Assembly: GCA_029783825.1 (NCBI GenBank) | Contig: JAREIK010010214.1 | Span: 124,001 to 188,000, forward strand | Origin: Sapria himalayana | Taxonomy: Eukaryota; Streptophyta; Magnoliopsida; Malpighiales; Rafflesiaceae | Direction: 5' to 3' | DNA: 64,000 bases | Shown: piece after piece, positions 36,747-47,719 of the stretch | Layout of the letters: every line of letters starts with the position of its first letter | How positions within the stretch are numbered: position 1 is the first letter of the stretch | Program-made: the position numbers and the translations under genes | Notes under the pieces: model-generated | What the model was told of the DNA's origin: nothing | The model's database searches: none | Seen by the model: the letters and a program-made list of their open reading frames with translations, nothing else

Positions 36747-38166
36747 TGCTAACACAAGGTATTTATTGTAATTTAAAGAATTTTCATATCTTAACATTTT
36801 AGTATTATATATAAATTGTATTTTTATTATTTGATAAAATTTTATAAAAATGAGTATAATTTAACAATTTTCATATATAATAAATATATTTAGAATAATT
36901 ATTAATAAAAATAATAAAATATCTCAAATAAATTACATGTGATAGTATTATAAGGTATCTCATTGTTTAAATTAATTAGATAGTATTACTAACGCACTCC
37001 AAATTTGTCAAATAATAAATTCAATTATATTTTTCTAATTGAAATATCTGTAGTTAATAGAAATTACTCAATTGTATTTGATTCCATAATTTTAAGCTTA
37101 TTTAATGATATATGTCTAAAATTGAGAATGCGCAACAAGTTAGTTAATGATATCTAATTATTTAGAGAGATTTATATGAGTGATGAAAAGTAGATATAGG
37201 CTATTCCCAATATTCTGTCAATCATGCATAGAAATATTAAAATGAGAAAACAAAATGTCACTCTTGTTATTTAGTAAAGCAAACAATTAAAATTGATTTA
37301 TAATAAAACTTGGGTATAAAAATGTTTGTTAAAATAATATTCTTAAAAATGATATTGTCATGCCTCTTGGTCCCATACAATGATATTATTGGTCATAATA
37401 ATATTATAAGTTTTAGACTCAAAAACAAACAAACAAATGAAGTACAATTATCTATGGAATGAGTGTTACCTAGGAAATTCAAAGTCTAACTAGTTTAGAC
37501 TAGAGGCGACAAAATAATTATACATGGTCTAACTAATTTATACTAGAAGTGGCAATGTTACCCAATTCAAAATTTGACCATTTGATTCCACATGAATTAG
37601 TTTGTTTTTGGCAAGCAATTGATATGAAAAATCTAAATTAAGATTTTTAGATTTGTAGAGATGTACTTGATAATGCAAAAAATATTAGGGATTTCGGTCT
37701 TGCTCGATTAGCCAAAACCAAAACTTTCTCAACCCAACTAGGCCAAAAACAAATTCACTATCCAACCTAAATCATTTTTTCTTGCAAAACATAATGAGGT
37801 TAATGTTGTTGAATTGTTTACCTTTTGGAACTTTTATTCTAGCTGGTGTGTTCCAATTGTTCAAACTGAATCAATTACCATAGACCAATGTCTATCTCAT
37901 CTTCCTCCCTCTCCAACTAAGTGGTCCTTGCTATACATATCGGCAATCCATTATTATAATTAACCTTTATTCTACTTTGGAGCTTTGGGCATTTTGGCAT
38001 TGGCGACCAATGATAATTTCAAAAACTACTATAATCGTTTACTTCTTTGATAGTTTTATTTTTTGACTACTTTTGCATTTATGAGATTTTTTTACTTCCT
38101 ATCCATCAATCATATTGCTAATGCTAGACAACTCAATCATTATTATAGAATCATTGATTTTGATTT
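36747..38166. other. AT-rich sequence, no gene recognised
   Basis: No element ends found. Near 37490-37550 the string gtctaactagtttagactag is repeated in altered form. A short stretch at 37663-37725 resembles a kinase activation segment (NAKNIRDFGLARLAKT), but it stands alone and may be chance. Confidence 0.4.
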
Positions 38167-38391
38167 TGTAAAAAAAAAATTGATAAAATCTCATAAAACT
38201 TCAATATAAACTCTTCAAAATAATGTATAAGTGAGAATCTTTAAATAAGTGATATTTGGATTGGGTCAACTCACATGTTGGATGCTTTTATTCATAATCT
38301 AAGTAAGAAAAATAAAAGAAATGAGAAAATAAAACAAGCTTTAAATTGTAATAATAAATAAGCTGTAACAAACAAGTAGTAATCTATAACA
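38167..38391 (-). repeat. Left (3') LTR of the copia element
   Basis: Similar to 42474-42705 over most of its length, with many substitutions and small gaps. The high divergence between the LTRs implies an old insertion. Confidence 0.65.
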
Positions 38392-39151
38392 TTCTTCCCT
38401 CTCAAGATAATCATTAATATCTAGAATACTAAACATAGAGGAAAACAAGGTAACTAAGGTTTTTACAAGACATTTGTCAACATATATATTGGCTGATCTA
38501 TTGTAGAAATATATGTTATAGCAATAGTTTTTTTTTGAATTTTTTTTTTAAGAAAGAAATCCTTTATCTTTGTGTTTTCTATCTACTTATAAAATATTAG
38601 ATTAGAGATTATATGTCTTGATATTTGACTGTCACAATAGTGAGTAATAAAAGAAGAATATGAGTATCTGATCTTTTTAAGGAGATACCTGATTCAAAGT
38701 ATCTTACATATGATCATCGTCATCACAATGAACTCTATAATTGTATTAGATTTTAAAATAATTATGTCTCTTATTTTTCTAGAAGATTTAATTGTCGACA
38801 AGAAAAAATTAAAAATCTATATTAAACTTTCTCTCAGTTTAAGTTATTATCAAACTCAAATTTGAATATTTGATTAATTATAGGTACTCATGATCATTGA
38901 GAGAAATCTTAAGATTTGGAGATTTATTCATATATCTCAGTATGTGAAGAGATGTATTTAGGTTGAACTATCATGAAAAGTCTAAAAAATGATTAGTTAT
39001 ATTAATTCTCTTATATGTTGTCGAGTCAATTAATTGAGTCATAGCAAAAAAGACTTTTATACCTGGGTCAATTAGAATATTCACACTAGCCCAATCCATA
39101 AGTTAATCTTTGAGAGAATATTGATTACGTATCTTTTTTTTGTGAGAACAT

Positions 39152-39540
39152 CATAGTTGTGAAAGTCGCGCTTAAGGCGCGCCTAGGCTCAAGGCACAAC
39201 CACTTTGTAGCTATAGCGCATCGCCTTTCAAGTCATGTGTTTTATTGAAGAGGTGCGCCTTATATACAATATTTTTTTTAAAAATTCTCAGAATTTATAA
39301 TTATATATTAAAATTTATATAATTTTATTTATTTTTTCATTAAAATTTATTTAAATATTAGAAACATTTATTTTTTTATCAATAAAATTATATTTAATAA
39401 AAATTTATGTGTATTCAAAGTCGTATTTCACTTCACAAAAGCTCATGCCTTACGTGTGCCTTGCACCTCAAGGCTCTAAGAGATCTTTGCGCATTGGTAC
39501 GCCTTGTGCCTTGGTGTGCCTTGTGCCTTTTAAAACTTTG
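39152..39540. mobile_element. 389-bp non-autonomous DNA element with GCGCGCC-type ends
   Basis: It sits in the copia element between copies of gagaacat (39144-39151 and 39541-39548). The ends form a loose inverted repeat (agttgtgaaagtcgcgc and gtgccttttaaaactttg). Internal motifs such as aaggcgcgcctaggctcaagg and cttgtgccttggtgtgcc are related and repeated. An 8-bp duplication fits hAT; a ninth, mismatched base would fit a Mutator-like element. No coding capacity. Confidence 0.7.
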
Positions 39541-39599
39541 GAGAACATAATACTTTTTTTTTGAAGTTGACATCTATTCTTAGAAATTATTTAAATATC

Positions 39600-39740
39600 T
39601 CAAAAATTTTTGTTTGGAATTATGATTGAAAGTATTTATCGAGGAGAGTAATTTTTAATTCATAGTCATTTGTAATAAGAATATCATTGACATACATAAA
39701 TAAGAAGATCAATGTCATTTGAGTTCTTCTAAAAATAAAG
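39600..39740 (-). pseudogene. Copia reverse transcriptase fragment
   Basis: Minus-strand translation gives LFMYVNDILITND (about 39670-39705), a variant of the copia catalytic segment YVDDIL, followed by a typical downstream Leu-rich stretch (ELKITLLDKYF). The second Asp position is kept and the first is Asn. The surrounding coding sequence is too decayed to outline domains. Confidence 0.65.
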
Positions 39741-41639
39741 AAAAACTTATAATATATTTATATACATCAAAAAATGGAATGATCAATAAAAATTTTGTTT
39801 ACTAAGTTTTTAGTGATTTCTTCCGGCTATATAATATTTTTTTTAATCTACAAATTTAGCTTGATTGATGTATAATCATAGCAGTTGTTCCATAACATTC
39901 TCAAGGTTTTTGCAAGGAAAATAATTTTAATGGTTAATTGATGTATAATCTATCCATGAAATATTGTTTTTGAAATAAAAATTCATATGAAGGCTATGTT
40001 GGCTATTGGAGGAAAACTATTCGTGTAATATGACTTTAAATAATTAAGTGAATTCTTCATAATAAGTCTCTCTTTAAGGGCATCAACCTTTTCATCTAAA
40101 TTAGTCTCAATAGTGTGAATACTCATCTGTAATCAATAACATTCATGAAAATCGAGATATTAGTTCCTAATTCTTATTTAAGTGGAGGACATATATCTCT
40201 TAATAATGTGATTTAATATTATTTTGGATGAGATAATATTTCATAAGAAGACTTGGAATATTCTAGTATTGTCAAAAAAAGTAGTAAAAGGAAAAAAAAT
40301 ATGAGTATGATAACAAATGTGAAGCAAAATGTCGAGTATCTTTCTTCTATATTTTATAGAGAATGAATGAAAAATTAATATTTTAAGAATTGATTGTTGG
40401 GTCTTTTGGATTTTTGTGACTCTTTCCAACTCTGAATAGATTATGTGTATTTATTTTTTATAATATAGTTTCTAAGTCTCGGTTGCTTAAATGTCTTAAT
40501 TTTTTAGCTTATCTTGAGCTATAATTGAAGTAAATTTGTGGACTATCAGATTATCTAGATTCTAAACTCGATGTATAGTTCTTTTCATAGAAAATCTCAT
40601 TTTCTTTAGAACCAATTTATGTTTATTGGTATAGATGGTAATTTTATAGGATTAAATTCATAATGTGAACTAATAAGTTTATTTGTAGCCGTCAAGTTAT
40701 TTTCTCTTCTAACTAGAGGTCTAAGCATGACATTTTTACTATTTTTAGATAATACAATGACTAAAAAAAGTAAACTTCAAAATCTTATGTGTTATTTTAT
40801 CTTGACCTTGAGAGAAATTATTAACAAAATTAGTATTTACAAAGATTATATGTGATAAATTAATTAATTTTTTTTCAGGATACAAGATCTGCAAGAGTAT
40901 ACAATAAGAAACGAGAGATGAGAACATTTGAGTGATGATGTAGTTTGTGCTAAAAAATATATTTTCTCAAAAATACTTTGCAATACTCCTATCAAAGAGG
41001 AACAAATGAGCAGTCTCTATTAAATATGTTTTTTTTTGTAATTTTAATTTTGTGAGGGTGTACTAATACTTGAAGCTTGATATATGATTCATGATCAATA
41101 CAGTATAATATGTATTGAAGTTTTTTGATATATGTTGAGATGCATTGTTACTTATTTTTTTTATTCTTATTAAATTAATTTTGTATTTTTATGAAATTAT
41201 TGAAAAATCTATGATTTAAAATAAAAAAAATTAACAACGTAATGTATATATCATCATCACTAAATGTGATAAAATAATAAAATATCTATATCTCTCTCAG
41301 GTCTCATCACTACTAGGTCCTATATATTTGAGTATATTAGATTCACTAGGTCATTACTCACATAAATATGGTGGACAAGATAAAATATTCTTATATATTT
41401 ATTTAACAGATTTGTCTCACATTATAGTGCATAAATAATTTTAATACTAAGATTAAATATTTTCACATTAGTCAGCAACGAGTGATTAAGTTGAGAATGA
41501 ATAAGTTATTGATTAATAATACTCAAATATTTAGTGTTATATTCAGCTGTAAAAGTTAGAACATTTAAATTATTCTTCCTAATTTCAAAGAAAATATTTT
41601 GATAATGCAAATAAATATTAGTTGAAGAAAAAATAAAAC

Positions 41640-42138
41640 TAGAGGTGTCAACCGGGCCGGGCCGGCCCGGCCCGGCACGAGGCAAGGCACGGTTCAGCCG
41701 TGCCTGGGCCCCCCCGGCCTGGCACGAGGCACGGCACGGTTCAGCCGTGCCTGGGCTGGCCCGCACGGAAAAATTCCGTGCCCGGGTTAGGCACGAGCCG
41801 TGCTGTGCCGTGCCTGGCCCGTGCTGTGCCTGACCTGGCATGGCTCGGCCCGCGGCACGGCACACCTGCACGGGTTTGTCCCGTGCCGGGTGTCCCGTGA
41901 GCCCGACCCCACGATGCCCCTCCCGCAAAAAAAGACCGCGGGTCGGGTCTGATTCGACCCGACCCGCGGTCCCCCGTATCCCCAACTGCTCGGACAGGCA
42001 AGCTCGTGCGGGCCAGGCACGGCCCGCCGTGCCTGCGGGCCGTGATGGGCCCGGTTATTTTAAATCGTGCCGGGCCAGGCGGCACGCTCGTGCCCAAAAA
42101 ATTCAGCCCGGCCCTGCCCGGCCCATTTGACTCCTCTA
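41640..42138. mobile_element. Non-autonomous hAT element (family A), 499 bp
   Basis: Starts tagaggtgtcaaccgggccgg and ends gcccatttgactcctcta; perfect 8-bp duplication aataaaac (41632-41639 and 42139-42146). Carries the same 16-bp hairpin as the 33240 element (arms 41934-41949 and 41956-41971), and a short tandem repeat of the ggcacggttcagccgtgcctg segment (about 41686-41755). Inserted in the copia element. Confidence 0.95.
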
Positions 42139-42473
42139 AATAAAACTAGAGTTGAACATTCTAGAAAGACAACTCATAGAAAAAAAATTAAGCAAACAAC
42201 TTTAAATAAACAAAGCTCATGAATGAAAAGAACCAATATGCTGGTCCAGTTTGGTTTTCTCAACCAAGCATCTGTTGTCTTCTCTATCTACTCCCAGGTT
42301 CTTCCTTATTTATCGTGTACTTAGGCATAGTGCATGCTTGGTGTATGTCAATTGTGCACTTATATTGCATACATGTGCATGCACATTTACACTCTTTTGT
42401 TATAAGGTACGTCTTTCTCTCTAGGAAATCCTTGGGTTTGTTTCCTCAACCTAAGATTTTGCCTCTAATATCA

Positions 42474-42705
42474 TATTAAAAATTAAGTCATAAAATCACA
42501 AAAATTTCTAATGAAAAACTCCATGGAAAGTGTATAACTATAACATATGTTATAGTTAAGGGCAATTCAGATTGAAGCAGCCAACATATTAGTTGCTCCC
42601 ATCTATATTATAGTCAAGAGGAAAAAAAAAAAAAGCAAAAAAAAAGAAACAAATTGTAGACTGCAATGGTGAGCAAGTTGTAACAAACAAGTAATAACTA
42701 TAACA
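42474..42705 (-). repeat. Right (5') LTR of the copia element
   Basis: Partner of 38167-38391; adjoins the primer-binding-site-like sequence at 42461-42473. The bases after it (tattt) and before the left LTR (gattt) match at four of five positions, a possible decayed target duplication. Confidence 0.62.
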
Positions 42706-43124
42706 TATTTGATATAAGTCGACTATTTTTGTGTGTTCTAGAATAATTGAATGGTAGATATTTCTCTATTTATACTTGCATTCAATCATTATTTAAAATA
42801 GAACTATGAAATAGTTATGTGTGTGTGTGTGTGTGTCATTCCTCTTAGTTCACATGATCTTAGAGATTAATTGATATGTCTGATTTTAAATATTAATCAA
42901 TAATATTAATGTTGTTTGTTGTTACTATTTATATTATTGTTCATCGAACTGCTTACAACTATTTTGTTTATGCTCAAAAAAATTCAAGCACTACAATAAT
43001 TCAAAGATTAGATTCAAAATTTGTTGCTGCTAGAAATGATTTTGACGTTAGATTATTCTGTGAAATTATTTTAGGTCGTCATACTTTTTTTTGACAGTTT
43101 AAGGTGCAATGATTTATTATTTTT

Positions 43125-43291
43125 TCAGTAATTGTGTGGCACTGACAGAAACCTTTAAAAAGGTTCTCTGGATTAAAAAGCTTGTCTAGAAATCGGTTTT
43201 GCAACATGAAAAACACATGTTGATATTAGGTATCACTACATTCGTGATGTGCTTGGAGGTAAATAATTGTTAATGAAAAGGGTTCATGGTG
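43125..43291 (+). pseudogene. Copia RNase H fragment, plus strand
   Basis: Translation gives VALTETFKKVLWIKKLV (about 43137-43187) and, after a frame change, KTHVDIRYHYIRDVLGGK (about 43210-43263), then VHGD. This is the usual copia RNase H ending. No LTR is seen beside it. Confidence 0.75.
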
Positions 43292-43990
43292 ATTTGGTCA
43301 TGAGGTAGAGCCAGAATTTTAAAGCCCACAGGGGAAGATAAGGTTTGGTCAAGATCACTATATGTGGTGGAAGGAGAGCTTGTTGGGTGTCTCTCATATG
43401 AGGATGACAACCTGCTTTTATTGGGCAAAATCCAATAGCCTGCTTAAAAAAGAATTTGGCATTAGGCGGACCATGTTTTTCAAAAAATGATCTGACATTG
43501 TTTAGAAAAGGGGACACAAAGAAGCTCTGGAGGGCTGTTTCATCTTCAAAAAAGAACAATGCCTCATTTTTTTTAAAAAAATAGACATGCGATCTAAATC
43601 TTCCTGCAGTCTGTGCAACACGTGCATAGAAAAACAGAGTTGCTCTCAAAGAAAACTAGTTCTGGAAGTGTGCAGAAGTAACATATGTTGGGTCTAATTT
43701 TAATTTAGAATTACACTGTGTTTGAAATGGTAGTTATTTGAGGTGCAAAGCACAACGAGGAGCAAAAGCCTTTTGGGCCTATACATATAAATAATATGTA
43801 TAGTATTTCTCATATATATAAAATTTTGTATACTAAATTTAATTATGTGAGGTATACTAAACCTAATTTATATAAAATTTATATATGTTATAAAATATTA
43901 TTTATAATTTTTATCTATTAATAAAATTAACTCAAATAAATAATATCAAATATAACATTTAAATATTATTAGTATTTTTTTCATATATAC
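43292..43990. other. No gene recognised
   Basis: Moderately GC-balanced to 43680, with a 121-codon minus-strand frame (43284-43649) whose product was not recognised, then AT-rich. It may be the 3' end of the copia fragment just upstream. Confidence 0.4.
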
Positions 43991-44019
43991 ATATAAATAT
44001 ATATGTATATATCAATATA

Positions 44020-44202
44020 TATATATGTGTGTGTGTGTGTGTTCATATTCATGTTTGTGTACATCTATACATGTATATATCTATACATATACTTATTTGT
44101 ATACATCTATACATGTATATATCTATACATATACTTATTTGTATACATCTATACATGTATATATGGATTCATTAAATGCATATACATACATACATATATA
44201 TA

Positions 44203-44238
<36 letters not shown>

Positions 44239-44262
44239 TGTACACACACACACACACACATG
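44020..44262. repeat. Microsatellite cluster
   Basis: (GT)n at about 44026-44042; a 42-bp unit around catctatacatgtatatatc present two and a half times (about 44058-44163); then (AT)n, (ATGT)n (about 44210-44241) and (AC)n (about 44242-44260). Open frames here give Tyr/Ile/Val/Cys-rich chains and are not genes. Confidence 0.9.
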
Positions 44263-44692
44263 TTGAGACGAGCTTATACTCATGTGCCTGGCAATGATTT
44301 TTGGTGCCTCATGTGTCTTTTAGAAAACATTGTGCCTCGCCTGAGGCAAGGTGCCTTTGCCCGGGTGTTGTGGTGTTCGGGCTTGAGGTGCATCTGAGAC
44401 ATGACTTTAATTGCTATGTTTGAGACAACCAATTGAAGTATATATTTGTTTTGATAATCTTATGCATCCACCATGCAAAATTTGTATTCTCCAAAGAGTT
44501 TCTTTTTTATCTTTTTTTTTTTTTTTAGTTTTCTTTAATTGCTTTTTTGTCAAGATGTGTGTATTGATTCATTTAGCGAAAACTTTTTTACTCATTATTA
44601 GTGATTTGTGAGCTAGTTTTTTGGACCATGGGCCAGTAATTTTTTTGTGATTGCAATTTCAGTGCAATAGTGTATTTTTTTTTTTCTCAACA
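44263..44692. other. Probable upstream intron of MoaE-like copy 2
   Basis: Contains repeated ggtgcctttgcc/ttgaggtgcatc-like motifs (about 44300-44400), then T-rich sequence ending in ttctcaacag (44684-44693), a good splice acceptor just before the MoaE exon. Confidence 0.45.
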
Positions 44693-44716
44693 GAGATAAA
44701 AATTCCAGAAACTAAA

Positions 44717-45175
44717 ATGGCTGGTGAAGAGGTTACCATAATTGAAATCTTGGACAAGAATGAGCCTATTGAAATTTCCAAGTACATGAGGCTTGTTCAT
44801 TCTTCACAGGCTGGTGCCGCAGCAACAATGTCGGGCACAACTCGTGATTCCTTTGATGGCAAGATGGTTTTGGAGCTCAGATACGAAGCATACTTGGAAA
44901 TGGCAACCAAATTGATTGAAGCCAGTTGCAAATCTGCTAGATCATCGTGGAATATCCACTCCATCTCTGTTGTTCACCGCCTCGGCTCAGTCCCTGTTCG
45001 AGAAACAAGCGTGTTCATTGCTGTGTCTGCAGTTCATTGGGAAGATGCGTTGAATGCTTGCTGGTTTTTGATTGATGAGCTCAAAGCATCCGCCCCGATA
45101 TGGAAGAAGGAAGTTTACCCTGCTGGAGAGGCTTGGAAAGAGAATCCTGAGTTTTTCAAGAGGAGACAAGGTTAA
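44717..45175 (+). CDS. CNX6: MoaE-like molybdopterin synthase large subunit exon, copy 2 (better conserved)
   Basis: 153 codons from ATG to TAA, about the length of a bacterial MoaE. MoaE dimerises, binds MoaD and makes the dithiolene of molybdopterin in the cytosol. Visible family features: QAGAAATMSGTTRDSFDGK, LELRYEAY, HRLGSVPVRETSVFIAVSA and ELKASAPIWKKE with both active-site lysines. One unusual residue is VHWED where the family normally has VHR; the equivalent bacterial Arg lies near the active site. A strong acceptor (tttttctcaacag, to 44693) precedes the exon by 23 bases, and the end reads CAAG|GTTAAA. The exon may therefore stop at 45170 with the C-terminal tail on a later exon, now displaced by the copia element that follows. 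Start chosen by match to the family. Confidence 0.87.
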   Translation: MAGEEVTIIEILDKNEPIEISKYMRLVHSSQAGAAATMSGTTRDSFDGKMVLELRYEAYLEMATKLIEASCKSARSSWNIHSISVVHRLGSVPVRETSVFIAVSAVHWEDALNACWFLIDELKASAPIWKKEVYPAGEAWKENPEFFKRRQG

Positions 45176-45369
45176 ATCTCACCTTGCTCAACACTTAAAT
45201 TTTTTTCCTTTGTGGCCTTGCTCAATGTCAGAGGTAGTTTTTTTTTTTCACACGGCAATGCAATTCAACATATAGAACTCATCATGTTCAAGTAAGGATG
45301 TAAATGTTAGAGGCAGTTTAATATCTAATCAAATTGAAATTCATATGAAATTAAAACATTGAAATACAA

Positions 45370-47690
45370 TAATAAAATTTATCTTGACATTGTGAGAGGT
45401 ACACTTGTTGTCATGAAGGGAAAAAAAATCACGGTAAATTTTTTTATGCTTAAAAGATAAATAGTATAAGAAGCTGATGTATGTGTTGTATTAATTAGAA
45501 TCAATGATGATGTGACATCTCAAACAAAGTCATATGTTAGAACAAGGTTTGAGATTTTTTTTAACAAAAAATTTACTTTCATAGCTCAAATTAATAAATT
45601 TATCTTTTTGTGGAAATCGTATTATAAGTAAGTAGAATAAATTGACATTTAGTAAATCAATTGTAAGAAGTAAATATATTCTAGAATTTATATATTATGT
45701 TGTATGAGAATCATCAAAAATATCATAAGAAAAAGTAAAATATTTAATATTTTCATTGATAATTATTCAAATAGATGTTGAGTGTATCTGATCAAGAAAA
45801 AGTTAGATGTGTTTCTAATTTTTAAAGACTTCAAAACACATGTGAAATTTGAATCCATGAAAAGAGTATATCAAATGATAGTTCACAATTATATTCACAA
45901 AACAACAAAATAGAGTAATAGAACAAATAAACTGAACTCTTGCAGAATGGATGAGAACAATATTGAGGATTGTAAGTCTAACTAACTCTTTTTGGGTGAA
46001 AGTAGCCTGCACTATATGTTATGTGATAAACAATTATAATTAATTGTGATTGATTTGAAGAAACTGATGAAGATCAGAAGATATTGACTAATAAGTTAGT
46101 AGATTACTTAACTTTATACTTTTTAGATGTAATGTATATGTGATATACAATACTCAATAAAGAATAAAGTTAAATCTAAAATTTAAAAAGTATATATTCT
46201 TAGGGTATACTAAAGGAGTGAAGGGGTATCGTTTGTGAGAACCCACTACCCACAAGGTAATTATTAACATAGATGTAATCTTTGTAAAAAATTAAATAAA
46301 AGGAATTTAATGATATTGATAGCACATTAAAAGAAGACAACGGTATCATGTAAGATGGATGGCAAAGAGATATGCTTAGAAAGAAGATATTGATTTCAAT
46401 GAGATTTTTTTATCGGTAAATTATCTTATAATAATCAAAGTAGTGATGACTTTGTGTGCTATATATAATTTATATCTGAAGCAGTTTTGTTAAAATTATA
46501 TTTTTTCATGGGAAATTAAAGAAGAAATTTATATGTTTCAATTAGAAGGATTTGTTGAAATTGAAAAGGAGAACATTGTTTGTAATTTGAAAATCTCTAT
46601 ATGACCTAAAATAAGCACTAAAGTGTTGGTATAAGATATTTAATTCTTTCATTATTAGTATCTGGTACCGTAGACTCAGTTTAGATTATTGTACATATTA
46701 TAAGATATTTGAGAATGAAAATAATTTTATTATTTTATTATTGTACGTGAACCCTAACAAATATCAAATTCAAGAATTGAAGGTATAAAAGGCTAGAGAG
46801 TTCAATATGAAAGACTTGAGACGAACAAATAAGATTTTAAGGATACAGATTCACCAAGACAGAAATAACATGAAGATTTATCTTTCTCAAGAAAAATACT
46901 TAAATAAGATTTTGTGCCGTTTCAACATGTAAGGATGTAAGTCAATTTATATCACTCTTTCTGTTACTTTCAAATTATCTTTAAGTATATGTCTTAGCTT
47001 AGAAGAAGAGAGGAGTAGGATGTCTAGAGTACCATATAAATCAGTAGTAGGAAGTTTAATATTTACAAGGATTTATATAAAATAAGATATTGCACAAGTA
47101 GTTATTGTGGTTAGTTGATTCATGATAAATTTTGGCATAGAATATTAAAATACCGTGAAGAGGATTATCAGATATATTCGCGGAACCTCAAATATTTTAT
47201 TATATTATGGATGTTTGGACTTTATTATCAGAGATTATCTTGATACAGACTATGTCAAGGATATTGATAATAACAAATCTATTATGATTTGTATTTTTAT
47301 TCTTGCTGGAGGAGCTGTAAGTTGGGTTTCAATGTTACAGTATATTATATCTACTTCTATGATATAAACATAGTATATTGTAGTTATACAAGTCAATAAA
47401 AAAGTAATCTAGTTGCATATATTTTTGGAAGAGCTTGGACACAAAAAAATAAAGTTATTTTATTTTGTGGTAGTCAGAGTACTCTACACTTAGCAAGAAA
47501 TTCAGTATTTTACTCGATGAAAAAATATAATAGAGTACAATATCATTTTGTATGAGAGAATATAAAAGAAGGAAGAATGAATATTCAAAAGATTCATACT
47601 GATGATAACATAATATATGTTTTGACTAAATTTATCAATACTGATAAGTTTAAATGGTATAGAATTTTAAATCTATTAAATTTAAATGTA
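45370..47690 (+). mobile_element. Ty1/copia element, truncated, plus strand
   Basis: Pieces of the copia polyprotein follow one another: GTLVVMKGKK (pre-integrase region, about 45398), the integrase core (KYILEFIYYVV near 45670; FKDFKTHVKFESMKR near 45820-45865; NSFWVKVACTICYVINN near 45985-46035), reverse transcriptase (AKRYA-KEDIDFNEIF near 46362-46410, KSLYDLK near 46590, LLLYV near 46730), then KRIIRYIRGTSNILL (47158-47200), GGAVSWVSML and an RNase H ending with IHTDDNIIYVLTKF (near 47595). Stops and frame changes are many. No LTRs recognised; the left limit lies about 190 bp after the MoaE exon. Confidence 0.82.
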
Positions 47691-47719
47691 TTCTTCTCCA
47701 TTTTCCATCCCTAAAATAT

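Larger units (their letters stand above)
38167..42705 (-). mobile_element. Ty1/copia LTR retrotransposon, minus strand, degenerate
   Basis: Two related ends of about 225-232 bp frame it: 38167-38391 and 42474-42705. They share a start around aaaattgataaaatc / aaaattaagtcataaaatc and an end around gtaacaaacaagta..ctataaca. Next to the right LTR, gcctctaatatca (42461-42473) resembles the copia primer-binding site read on this strand. Next to the left LTR, ttcttccctctc (38392-38403) fits a polypurine tract on the minus strand. A reverse transcriptase motif is readable on the minus strand (see 39600-39740). Two DNA elements are inserted (39152-39540 and 41640-42138), so the element's own length is about 3.6 kb and the coding part is heavily eroded. 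Confidence 0.75.

Noticed and set aside
36050..36771. Many overlapping open frames on both strands with Gly/Ala/Pro/Arg-rich products
   Set aside because: They lie wholly inside a non-coding GC-rich hAT element; the same happens at 10077-10301, 19897-20457, 30417-30985, 33204-33591 and 41506-42130.
43284..43649. 121-codon minus-strand frame with several Phe and Pro clusters
   Set aside because: No recognisable family, no promoter or splice context; sits at the end of a copia fragment and is probably chance.
44003..44297. Open frames of Tyr/Ile/Val/Cys
   Set aside because: Microsatellite translation, not a gene.
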